This document shows positions 9,529 through 17,727 of a stretch of DNA of 64,000 nt, one piece after another; the stretch's first letter is position 1, and each line of letters starts with the position of its first letter. Location of the stretch: assembly GCF_003065485.1 (NCBI RefSeq), contig NZ_CP026951.1:496001-560000 (forward strand), given 5' to 3'. A program made the translations under genes and the position numbers. Below the pieces are notes generated by a model. That model made no database searches, was not told the DNA's origin, and was given only the letters and a program-made list of their open reading frames with translations. Origin of the DNA: Salinibacterium hongtaonis (lineage in GTDB: Bacteria > Actinomycetota > Actinomycetes > Actinomycetales > Microbacteriaceae).

Positions 9529-11049
9529 ATGAAGCTCGAACTTCGCGGCATCACGAAGAGATTCGGTGCCCTCGTCGCCAACGACCACATCGACCTCGTG
9601 ATCGAACCCGGTGAAATCCATGCCCTTCTCGGTGAGAACGGAGCGGGCAAGTCGACGCTCATGAACGTTCTTTACGGCCTCTACCAGGCCGACGAGGGTG
9701 AGATCCTGCTCGACGATGTAGTCCAGCACTTCTCGGGCCCTGGAGACGCCATGGCCGCCGGCATCGGCATGGTGCATCAACACTTCATGCTCATCCCTGT
9801 CTTCACCGTGGCCGAGAACCTCATGCTCGGCAATGAGCAGACCAAGGCGGGCGGCGTGCTCGACCTCGACAGTGCGCGCGCCAGGGTGCGCGAGCTTTCG
9901 GCGCGATTCGGCTTCGACATCGACCCCGATGCGCTGATCGAAGATCTCCCCGTCGGCGCGCAGCAGCGGGTCGAGATCATCAAGGCGCTCTCGCACGACG
10001 CCAAGGTTCTCGTATTCGACGAGCCGACGGCGGTGCTGACTCCGCAAGAAACCGACGAACTGATCACGATCATGAGGCAGCTCAAAGCGGCCGGGACCTC
10101 CATCGTCTTCATCACCCACAAGCTCCGCGAGGTGCGCGCCATCGCCGACCGCATCACGGTCATCCGCCTGGGCAAGGTCGTCGGCACCGCCTCGCCGACC
10201 GCCTCCAACGTGGAGCTGGCCTCGCTCATGGTGGGCCGCGCGGTCGAACTCACGGTCGACAAGGGCACATCGCACCCCGGCGGGCCCTCGCTCGTCGTTG
10301 ACGACCTTTCTGTCGTTGATGTGCGCGGCAATCTGGTGGTTTCCCATGCCTCGTTCGACGTTCGCGCAGGCGAGATCCTTGTCATTGCTGGCGTGCAGGG
10401 CAACGGCCAGACAGAACTAACCGAGGCGCTCCTCGGCCTGCAGCACCGTGTCACGGGCAGCATCACCCTCGACGGTCAGGAGCTCACCGGCCGCAGCGTG
10501 CGCCGCATCCTTGATGCCGGGGTGGGCTTTGTTCCCGAGGACCGAACAGAACACGGCCTGGTCGCGGAGTTCAGCGTCGCCGAGAACCTCATGCTCGACC
10601 GCAGCACAGGAGAACCGTTCGTGAAGAACGGAAATCTGCAGCTGGGCTACCTCGCGGAGTTTGCGCGCGAGAAGGTTAAGGAATTCGACATCCGTACGCA
10701 GGGAATCGAGACCCATGCGGGTCGTCTCTCGGGTGGTAACCAGCAGAAGGTCGTTCTGGCGCGCGAACTGAGCCGGGACCTTCGGCTCTTCGTAGCAGCC
10801 CAGCCCACCCGCGGCCTCGATGTCGGGTCAATCGAGGTCGTGCACAAGCGCATCATCGAGACGCGCAACTCCGGGATTCCCGTGATCGTGATTTCGACCG
10901 AGCTCGACGAGGTTGTTGCTCTCGCCGACCGCATTCTCGTGATGTATCGCGGCGGAATTATTGGCATCGTGCCGGGAGACACCCCGCGCGATGTTTTGGG
11001 ATTGATGATGGCCGGCGAAGCGCCGACCGGAACGGGGGCCGCCGCGTGA
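9529..11049 (+). CDS. Nucleoside ABC importer, double ATPase subunit
   Basis: This 506-residue protein has two ABC cassettes in tandem, as in the sugar/nucleoside importer class (RbsA/NupA type). The first cassette has Walker A GENGAGKST, a family-variant signature LPVGAQQRVEI and Walker B LVFDEPTAVL. The second cassette has a degenerate Walker A (VQGNGQTEL) but a good signature LSGGNQQKVVL, which is usual for the class. It heads an operon with two permeases and nucleoside-catabolic enzymes, each overlapping by four bases. Substrate is inferred from those neighbours and from the BMP lipoproteins upstream. Confidence 0.94.
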   Translation: MKLELRGITKRFGALVANDHIDLVIEPGEIHALLGENGAGKSTLMNVLYGLYQADEGEILLDDVVQHFSGPGDAMAAGIGMVHQHFMLIPVFTVAENLMLGNEQTKAGGVLDLDSARARVRELSARFGFDIDPDALIEDLPVGAQQRVEIIKALSHDAKVLVFDEPTAVLTPQETDELITIMRQLKAAGTSIVFITHKLREVRAIADRITVIRLGKVVGTASPTASNVELASLMVGRAVELTVDKGTSHPGGPSLVVDDLSVVDVRGNLVVSHASFDVRAGEILVIAGVQGNGQTELTEALLGLQHRVTGSITLDGQELTGRSVRRILDAGVGFVPEDRTEHGLVAEFSVAENLMLDRSTGEPFVKNGNLQLGYLAEFAREKVKEFDIRTQGIETHAGRLSGGNQQKVVLARELSRDLRLFVAAQPTRGLDVGSIEVVHKRIIETRNSGIPVIVISTELDEVVALADRILVMYRGGIIGIVPGDTPRDVLGLMMAGEAPTGTGAAA

Positions 11050-12335
11050 GCGACCAGAAACCTGCTGCAACGCCGCAGGAAGAGACCACCGAGCGCGCTG
11101 TGCCGGCACCGCCAGCGGAATCGCAGGAGGAGTCGAGGTGGCGCAAGGCTGGCCGCGACATCGCGGGTGGCTCCGCCATGATCTCGGTGCTTTCGGTGCT
11201 GATCGCCCTCGTGGTTGGCGCAATCATGATTGCGGCAACAGACGAGCGCGTTCAGGAGACGGCTGGCTACTTCTTCGCCCGGCCCGGTGACATGCTCAGC
11301 GCTATCTGGCAGTCGGTTTCCGGCGCCTACGGCGCGCTGTTCCAGGGGTCGATCTACAACTTCCGCCGAGAGGGATTCGCTGCTGGCATCAAGCCGCTCA
11401 CCGAAACGCTCACGTTCGCCACCCCGCTGATCGCGGCGGGGCTCGGGGTCGGCCTTGCCTTCCGCGTCGGACTGTTCAACATCGGTGCTCGTGGCCAGAT
11501 GCTCATGGCCGCAGCCGCCGCCGGATGGGTGGGCTTTGGCGTAGACCTGCCCCCCGTCATCCACGTGATCGTGGCGGTCATGGCCGGCATCATCGCGGGC
11601 GCCCTCTGGGGCGGCATCGTCGGGCTACTCAGGGCCCGAACCGGTGCACACGAGGTGATCGTCACGATCATGCTCAACTTCATCGCGCTCTACTTCGTGG
11701 CCTTCTTGCTGCGCACGCCCGGGGCGCTGCAGGCGCCGGGGTCTAACAACCCCAAGACTCCGCCCATGAAGGATTCGGCGATCCTGCCCGATCTCTTCGC
11801 CGGCTACAACCTGCACGCAGGGTTCATTGTGGTCATCGCGGCCACGGTATTTGTATGGTGGCTGCTCAACCGGTCGAGCATGGGATTCAAGTTCCGTGCG
11901 GTCGGCGAGAACCCGAATGCTGCGCGAGTCGCTGGCATCAACGTGAACAGCGTTTACATCTCGGCGATGCTCATTGCCGGCGGTCTGGCGGGCCTGGCAG
12001 GGGTGAACCAGGTCCTGGGCACTGTGACCTCTGGCTTCAGCCAGGGAATCGACGCGGGCATCGGATTCGATGCGATCACGGTCGCTCTCCTCGGGCGTTC
12101 GACCCCGTGGGGCATCTTTGCGGCCGGTCTTCTCTTCGGCGCGTTCAAAGCCGGAGGCTTCTCGATGCAGGCGGCAGAGGGTGTGCCGATCGACATCGTG
12201 GTCGTCGTTCAGTCGCTCATCGTGCTCTTCATCGCCGCGCCCCCGCTCGTGCGGGCGATCTTCCGCCTACCCGACCCGGGAACCGGCCCTCGCCGTCCCC
12301 GCCCCATCGTCACCCAGGAGGTGGAGGCCAAGTGA
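11046..12335 (+). CDS. Nucleoside ABC importer permease, first subunit
   Basis: A 429-residue multi-pass membrane protein of the BPD_transp_2 family used by nucleoside/BMP-type importers. After a charged cytoplasmic N-terminus of about 40 residues come many hydrophobic helices. The loop FRAVGENPNAARVAGI is the family contact site for the ATPase. The GTG start overlaps the ATPase stop by four bases and its own stop overlaps the next permease by four bases. Confidence 0.93.
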   Translation: MSDQKPAATPQEETTERAVPAPPAESQEESRWRKAGRDIAGGSAMISVLSVLIALVVGAIMIAATDERVQETAGYFFARPGDMLSAIWQSVSGAYGALFQGSIYNFRREGFAAGIKPLTETLTFATPLIAAGLGVGLAFRVGLFNIGARGQMLMAAAAAGWVGFGVDLPPVIHVIVAVMAGIIAGALWGGIVGLLRARTGAHEVIVTIMLNFIALYFVAFLLRTPGALQAPGSNNPKTPPMKDSAILPDLFAGYNLHAGFIVVIAATVFVWWLLNRSSMGFKFRAVGENPNAARVAGINVNSVYISAMLIAGGLAGLAGVNQVLGTVTSGFSQGIDAGIGFDAITVALLGRSTPWGIFAAGLLFGAFKAGGFSMQAAEGVPIDIVVVVQSLIVLFIAAPPLVRAIFRLPDPGTGPRRPRPIVTQEVEAK

Positions 12336-13615
12336 GCATCGTCACCACGACAGAGCCGACAACCGAAGGCGGGACGTCAACCGCCGTCATCACGAGCTGG
12401 AAGGTCCCGGTCATCCTGGGGGTCTTCACCGTAATCGCTGGTGTGCTGTTCCTCGCCCTCAGCCGTGGGCCAGAGTCCAGCACGTTCCGACTGTCGACAC
12501 CGAGCGACGCGATCCAGCTCCCCGAGATCGTGCTCCCCACGATGGCGACCTGCATTGTGATCACCCTGCTTCTGGCCGCTCTCACCGGCTTCGCGGCCTG
12601 GACTGTCGCGCAGAAGCGCCGAGTGCCCCTGTGGGTGTCCGTCGTATTCGCCGTGCTGTTCTTGATCGGGTTTCTCACCTGGGCGGGCGCGGGAGCATCC
12701 CTGCCCATCTATGGCCTTTTGATTGGCACAGTGAGCCTGAGTGTTCCGCTGATCTTCGGTGCCCTTGGCGGCGTGATCTCTGAGCGCGTCGGCGTGGTGA
12801 ACATCGCCATCGAAGGACAGCTGTTGGCGGGAGCATTCGCCTCGGCCGTTATTGCGTCCATCACGGGCAACCCCTATGCGGGTCTGCTGGGTGCCGCCGT
12901 GGCCGGCGTGCTCGTATCGTTCGTTCTTGCTGCCTTCGCGATCAAGTACCTCGTGGACCAGGTCATCGTCGGTGTTGTGCTCAACGTGCTTGTAACGGGC
13001 CTTACGAGCTTTCTGTTCTCGCAGGTGCTCTCGCAGGATCCGTCAGCGCTCAACAACCCGCCGCGGTTTGAGCGCATCGCCATCCCGTTCCTGAGCGAAA
13101 TCCCCATCATTGGGCCCATGCTGTTCCGCCAGACGATGATCGTGTACTTCATGTACGTCGCCGTCTTCCTCGTCTGGTTCTGCCTCTTCCACACCAAGTG
13201 GGGGCTGCGCCTCCGCGCGGTCGGCGAGCACCCGAAGGCCGCAGACACCGTGGGCATCAAGGTCAACAAGCTCCGCTTCTGGAACGTGTCGCTCGCGGGC
13301 GCCATCGTCGGGTTCGGCGGCGCCTACTTCACCCTCGGATCCGTTGGGGCGTTCAACAAGGAGATGACGGCGGGGCTCGGCTTTATCGCCCTCGCCGCCG
13401 TGATCTTCGGCCGGTGGGATCCCATCAAGGCGACCCTTGCCGCCCTGCTTTTCGGGTTCGCATCCAACCTGCAGAGCGTGCTCGGCATCATCGGCTCTCC
13501 CGTGCCCAGCGAGTTCATGCTCATGCTCCCGTACATCATTACGATCTTCGCGGTCGCCGGTCTCGTGGGGATCTCCCGAGCGCCAGCGGCCTCGGGAAAG
13601 CCGTACATCAAATGA
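12332..13615 (+). CDS. Nucleoside ABC importer permease, second subunit
   Basis: This second permease (427 aa) has about ten hydrophobic segments and the ATPase-contact loop LRAVGEHPKAADTVGI, matching the one in the first permease. The frame is open far upstream, but the GTG at 12332 gives a four-base overlap with the previous stop, as elsewhere in this operon, so I place the start there. The two permeases should form the membrane channel as a heterodimer. Confidence 0.93.
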   Translation: MSIVTTTEPTTEGGTSTAVITSWKVPVILGVFTVIAGVLFLALSRGPESSTFRLSTPSDAIQLPEIVLPTMATCIVITLLLAALTGFAAWTVAQKRRVPLWVSVVFAVLFLIGFLTWAGAGASLPIYGLLIGTVSLSVPLIFGALGGVISERVGVVNIAIEGQLLAGAFASAVIASITGNPYAGLLGAAVAGVLVSFVLAAFAIKYLVDQVIVGVVLNVLVTGLTSFLFSQVLSQDPSALNNPPRFERIAIPFLSEIPIIGPMLFRQTMIVYFMYVAVFLVWFCLFHTKWGLRLRAVGEHPKAADTVGIKVNKLRFWNVSLAGAIVGFGGAYFTLGSVGAFNKEMTAGLGFIALAAVIFGRWDPIKATLAALLFGFASNLQSVLGIIGSPVPSEFMLMLPYIITIFAVAGLVGISRAPAASGKPYIK

Positions 13616-14031
13616 CCTCGGTGACACCGGAATCCATCGACTGGGAGGCTCTGCGCCTCGCGGCGACGGAGGCGATGCACAAGGCTTATGTGCCCTACTC
13701 CAAGTTCCCCGTCGGAGCCGCGGCGTTTGCCGATGACGGCCGCATCGTCAGCGGATGCAACGTGGAGAACGCGTCGTATGGGCTCACCCTTTGCGCTGAA
13801 TGCGCGCTCGTATCCGGGCTACACATGTCCGGCGGCGGCAAGCTCGTCGCCTTCACGTGTGTCGACGGCAATGGCGGCATTCTCATGCCGTGCGGGCGGT
13901 GCCGGCAGCTATTGTTCGAGCACTCGACCGAGGGCATGCTGCTGCAGACGGTTTCGGGCGTCAAGACGATTGACGAGGTCATCCCGGATGCCTTCGGCCC
14001 CCGACAGCTTGACGAGTACGCCGGCCAGTAA
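13612..14031 (+). CDS. cdd: Cytidine deaminase
   Basis: This short zinc enzyme (139 aa) converts cytidine and deoxycytidine to uridine and deoxyuridine. The zinc site is of the all-cysteine tetrameric type: TLCAECAL (with catalytic Glu) and MPCGRCRQ. YVPYSKFPVGAA near the N-terminus is the substrate-binding region. The ATG overlaps the permease stop by four bases, which ties uptake to salvage. Length is typical for homotetrameric Cdd. Confidence 0.96.
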   Translation: MTSVTPESIDWEALRLAATEAMHKAYVPYSKFPVGAAAFADDGRIVSGCNVENASYGLTLCAECALVSGLHMSGGGKLVAFTCVDGNGGILMPCGRCRQLLFEHSTEGMLLQTVSGVKTIDEVIPDAFGPRQLDEYAGQ

Positions 14032-14074
14032 CGCCCTGCCGGGAGCCCCGGCATCCGAAAGCTAGGAGCACCAC

Positions 14075-15370
14075 ATGGCCATCGAGCCCTTCGACACCGT
14101 TGACCTCATTCGCACCAAGCGCGACAAGGGGACGCTCAGCACGGAGCAGATTGACTGGCTGATCGACGCCTACACGCGTGGCTATGTGGGCGATGAGCAG
14201 ATGGCCGCTATGACCATGGCGATCTTTCTGAACGGCATGGAGCGCGAGGAGATCCGCGATCTCACCCTCGCGATGATCGCCAGCGGCGAGCGGATGAACT
14301 TCGATTCGCTCTCGAAGGTCACGACCGATAAGCATTCCACCGGGGGAGTCGGCGACAAGATCACGCTGCCGTTGGCACCGCTCGTCGCCTCATTCGGAGT
14401 GGCGGTCCCTCAGCTCTCCGGTCGCGGGCTTGGCCACACCGGTGGCACTCTCGACAAGCTCGAGGCCATCCCAGGCTGGCGCGCAGACCTGAGCAATGAC
14501 GAATTCTTTGCGCAGCTCGAAGAGGTAGGTTCGGTGATCTGTGCTGCCGGTGCTGGCCTCGCTCCCGCCGACAAGAAGCTCTATGCCTTGCGCGACATCA
14601 CGTCGACCGTCGAGGCGATCCCCCTCATCGCGTCGTCCATCATGTCGAAGAAGATCGCCGAGGGCACGGCATCGCTTGTGCTCGACGTGAAGTTCGGCTC
14701 GGGGGCCTTCTTGAAGGATCCCGCGCGCAGCCGCGAGCTTGCTCAGACGATGGTGGCCCTCGGCAAGGATGCCGGGGTGGCGACCGTCGCGCTGCTCACC
14801 AACATGAACGTGCCGCTCGGCCTGGCCATCGGCAACGCTAACGAGGTTCGGGAGTCTGTGGAGGTGCTCGCGGGCGGCGGCCCGGCCGACGTTGTCGAGC
14901 TCACGATCGCGCTCGCGCGCGAAATGCTCGCTTTGGCAGGTCAGCCCGATGCGGATGTCGAGGCGGCGCTCAAGGACGGGCGCGCAATGGACACCTGGAA
15001 TGCCATGATCCGCGCCCAGGGTGGCGACCCGGATGCCGCGCTGCCCGTCGCCAAGGAAACCCACGTTGTCACCGCTCCGCGCTCCGGGGTTCTCGTTCAG
15101 CAGGAGGCGCTGCCGTTTGGCGTCGCCGCCTGGCGGCTCGGGGCGGGCCGCGCACGAAAGCAGGATCCCGTGCAGCACGCTGCGGGCATCGACCTGCATG
15201 CCAAGCCCGGCGACACGGTCGTCGAGGGACAGCCGCTCTTCACGCTCTCCGCGGATGAGCCCGAGCGCTTTGCCAGGGCGCTTGAAGCGCTCGAGGGCTC
15301 CTGGCGCATTGGCGACGAGGGCGACGCCATCGACGATGGCGGCCCATTGATCGCGGATCGAATCGCCTGA
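14075..15370 (+). CDS. deoA: Thymidine phosphorylase
   Basis: This enzyme (431 aa) splits thymidine or deoxyuridine with phosphate to the base and deoxyribose 1-phosphate. It carries the phosphate-site motif DKHSTGGVGDK and the family signature SGRGLGHTGGTLDKLE around residues 110-130. A ribosome site (AGGAG) precedes the ATG. It follows cdd by 43 bases and is probably the last gene of the importer operon. A pyrimidine-nucleoside phosphorylase with broader specificity is an alternative. Confidence 0.95.
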   Translation: MAIEPFDTVDLIRTKRDKGTLSTEQIDWLIDAYTRGYVGDEQMAAMTMAIFLNGMEREEIRDLTLAMIASGERMNFDSLSKVTTDKHSTGGVGDKITLPLAPLVASFGVAVPQLSGRGLGHTGGTLDKLEAIPGWRADLSNDEFFAQLEEVGSVICAAGAGLAPADKKLYALRDITSTVEAIPLIASSIMSKKIAEGTASLVLDVKFGSGAFLKDPARSRELAQTMVALGKDAGVATVALLTNMNVPLGLAIGNANEVRESVEVLAGGGPADVVELTIALAREMLALAGQPDADVEAALKDGRAMDTWNAMIRAQGGDPDAALPVAKETHVVTAPRSGVLVQQEALPFGVAAWRLGAGRARKQDPVQHAAGIDLHAKPGDTVVEGQPLFTLSADEPERFARALEALEGSWRIGDEGDAIDDGGPLIADRIA

Positions 15371-15471
15371 GCTACCGAGCACAGGAGGCTCGTTCGACTC
15401 AGTTGGCCGCAACGGGGATGGTGCGACCGCGTGTGCGACCGTACGCCATCTCGGAGCTGCCTCTGAGCGGG

Positions 15472-15477
15472 TAGATT
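15472..15477 (+). promoter_or_regulatory. -10 box of a leaderless add promoter
   Basis: TAGATT ends six bases before the ATG at 15484, with no ribosome site in between. It is identical in sequence and spacing to the box before the first BMP gene. Confidence 0.6.
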
Positions 15478-15483
15478 TGTCAC

Positions 15484-16605
15484 ATGACTACTGCGCCTGA
15501 CGACCTGCTCCTCCCCAACGGTCGGGGCAACATCACCCGGCTCCCCAAGGTGTCGCTCCACGATCACCTCGACGGTGGCCTCCGCCCGCAGACGATCGTC
15601 GAACTCGCCGACACGATCGGTCTCGACCTGCCGGCATCCGACGCGACGTCGCTCGGAGCATGGTTCGCCGACAGCGCGGACTCCGGCTCGCTCGTCGACT
15701 ACCTCAAGACTTTCGACGTGACGACTGCCGTCATGCAGACCACGGAAGGACTTGAGCGTGTCGCCCGCGAGTTCGTTGCCGACCTCGCCGCCGACGGTGT
15801 GATCTATGGCGAAATTCGCTGGGCTCCCGAACAGCACCTCACCCGCGGTCTGAGCCTCGACGAGGTAGTCGAGGCCGTGCAGCAGGGGCTGGATGCCGGG
15901 GTGCAGGATGCACAGAACGGCGGCCACGACATCCGTGTTGGCCAGCTCGTTACGGCCATGCGCCACGCCGACCGCGGCCTCGAGATCGCAGAGCTGGCCG
16001 TGCGTCACCGCAACAATGGTGTGGTCGGCTTCGACTTCGCTGGCGCGGAGGCGGGGTTCCCGCCGAGCAAGGCGCGCGCCGCGTTCGACTATCTCGCCGC
16101 CCACTACTTTCCGGCAACAGTGCACGCCGGCGAGGCCGACGGCCTGGCCAGCATCCAGAGCGCCCTCGTTGACGGCCGGGCCCTCCGGCTCGGTCACGGC
16201 GTTCGTCTCGCCGAGGACATCACGATCGACAGCACCGATGACGAGGCGACCTATGTCACGCTCGGTGTGCTCTCGCAGTGGGTCAAGGACCGCGAGATCG
16301 CTCTCGAACTGAGCCCATCGAGCAACCTGCAGACCGGCGCGATCGCCGCATGGGGCGACGACCTCATCGACCACCCGTTTGACCTGCTGTACCAGCTCGG
16401 CTTCCGCGTCACGGTGAACACCGACAACCGCCTGATGAGCCGCACCACTCTGAGCCGCGAACTCGCGCTGCTCAGCGAGGCATTCGGATATGACCTCGAT
16501 GACCTCGAGCGTTTTCAGCTCAACGCCGCTGCCGCAGCCTTCCTCCCCGTCGAGGAGCGCCAGGAGCTAGCCGAGGCGATCTCGGCGGGCTTCGAGGAAG
16601 CCTAA
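15484..16605 (+). CDS. add: Adenosine deaminase
   Basis: This zinc hydrolase (373 aa) deaminates adenosine and deoxyadenosine to inosine and deoxyinosine. The metal motif HDHLDGG is near the N-terminus, HAGEADG follows in the middle with a metal His and the catalytic Glu, and the late segment TDNRLMS contains the final metal Asp. SSNLQTG is also characteristic. It starts a separate leaderless unit after deoA and overlaps the next gene by one base. Confidence 0.95.
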   Translation: MTTAPDDLLLPNGRGNITRLPKVSLHDHLDGGLRPQTIVELADTIGLDLPASDATSLGAWFADSADSGSLVDYLKTFDVTTAVMQTTEGLERVAREFVADLAADGVIYGEIRWAPEQHLTRGLSLDEVVEAVQQGLDAGVQDAQNGGHDIRVGQLVTAMRHADRGLEIAELAVRHRNNGVVGFDFAGAEAGFPPSKARAAFDYLAAHYFPATVHAGEADGLASIQSALVDGRALRLGHGVRLAEDITIDSTDDEATYVTLGVLSQWVKDREIALELSPSSNLQTGAIAAWGDDLIDHPFDLLYQLGFRVTVNTDNRLMSRTTLSRELALLSEAFGYDLDDLERFQLNAAAAAFLPVEERQELAEAISAGFEEA

Positions 16606-17051
16606 TGGCCCTGCCCGCCCTGTCGGCCGACGGTGTTGTGCTCCGCGCAGACGCCGCAGACTGGCGCGCCGCCGTTCGGCTTTCAGGTGCGGCACTCGTG
16701 GCCGCCGGGTCGACCCGCCCCGGCTATTCCGACGAGATGATCCGCATGATCGAGGAGCACGGCCCCTACGTGGTCATCGCCCCTGGGCTCGCGCTGGCCC
16801 ACGCGCGACCAGGCCCGGAGGTACTCGCAGACGGTCTCTCTGTCGTGACGCTCGCGACTCCTGTGGTCTTTGGGCATCCGCACAACGATCCGGTCTCCGT
16901 CGTGCTTGGTCTGGCAATCCGCCACTCCGATTCTCATCTGGCATCGGTTGCGGCCATCGCGAACCTGTTCAACGACTCATCGGTAATCGGCGCTCTTATG
17001 GGGGCGACCTCGGCCGAGCAGGTGCTCGACATCATGCGGTTTCCTGAGTGA
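16605..17051 (+). CDS. PTS EIIA-like protein, ascorbate/mannitol-type fold (orphan)
   Basis: This 148-residue protein has the EIIA_2 domain pattern, with the probable phosphohistidine in LALAHARPG. The end of the domain (SAEQVLDIMR) resembles the same region of the MtlF in this window. No IIB or IIC gene is next to it. Its start overlaps the add stop by one base and its end overlaps the next gene by four, so it is co-translated with adenosine deaminase. It may be a phosphorylation-dependent regulator, or may serve a transporter encoded elsewhere; neither can be shown here. Confidence 0.8.
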   Translation: MALPALSADGVVLRADAADWRAAVRLSGAALVAAGSTRPGYSDEMIRMIEEHGPYVVIAPGLALAHARPGPEVLADGLSVVTLATPVVFGHPHNDPVSVVLGLAIRHSDSHLASVAAIANLFNDSSVIGALMGATSAEQVLDIMRFPE

Positions 17052-17722
17052 CCGGCGCTTCGTCGCTGTCCACGCCGACGCGACAGCGGGTGGCGTGCAT
17101 CCATGTGCATCACGGCAACATCGCCTACCTCGATGAGGTCCTCGCAGCTCTCGACGCCGACGGTGTCCACTATGTCGATCCAGGGCTGCTGGCGCGGCTG
17201 ACGCGGGACGATTCGTTTTCGGATGCCGATGGGCGATCCCGCACCGTCGAACAGTTGGCATGGATGGCGGCCGCTGGTGCGGATGCCCTCGTGGTCACCT
17301 GCACGGCCTACGCCGCTCTCGTGCCGGCAGAGCCTAACCTCGCGATGCCGGTGCTTGTGGTTGACGAGCCCCTGTTCGAGAGCATCTGCGCCTCGGCGCG
17401 GCCTCGCAGGCTGTTCTTCACGAACCCGTCAACCGTGGAGCCAACGATCACACGACTGCGCGACTATGCGGCCGCGAGGGGGGTCGACTGCGATTTCACC
17501 GTCGAGCTGATTCCGGAGGCCTTCGAGCTCTTCGTTGCCGGGCGAGCTGCCGACCACGACGCCCTTCTGGCGTCGAGCTTGGAGAGCCTGACTCGCGCCG
17601 ATGCCGGAGGGTCGGCGTTTGCGATGCAGCTGTCGATGACAACGGCCGCGCGCCGAGTCGCCGGGATGGCAAACCCGCTCGACAGCCTTGCGCGGGCGCT
17701 CGCCCAGACCCTGGGCCGTTAG
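17048..17722 (+). CDS. Aspartate/glutamate/hydantoin racemase-like protein
   Basis: A 224-residue cytoplasmic protein whose pattern fits the Asp/Glu racemase superfamily: an N-terminal strand with IHVHHGNIAY, then VVTCTAYAAL with a Cys in the place of one catalytic Cys. The usual second catalytic motif (G-C-T-E/H) is not visible; the corresponding late region reads AFAMQLSMTT. It may therefore be a decarboxylase, an isomerase or a non-racemising relative. It is the last gene of the add operon, with a four-base overlap. I cannot name the substrate. Confidence 0.65.
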   Translation: MTGASSLSTPTRQRVACIHVHHGNIAYLDEVLAALDADGVHYVDPGLLARLTRDDSFSDADGRSRTVEQLAWMAAAGADALVVTCTAYAALVPAEPNLAMPVLVVDEPLFESICASARPRRLFFTNPSTVEPTITRLRDYAAARGVDCDFTVELIPEAFELFVAGRAADHDALLASSLESLTRADAGGSAFAMQLSMTTAARRVAGMANPLDSLARALAQTLGR

Positions 17723-17727
17723 AGCCC

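Noticed and set aside
8046-9662. Minus-strand frame of 538 codons opposite the second BMP gene
   Set aside because: It crosses a terminator and two real genes and its composition is that of an antisense shadow.
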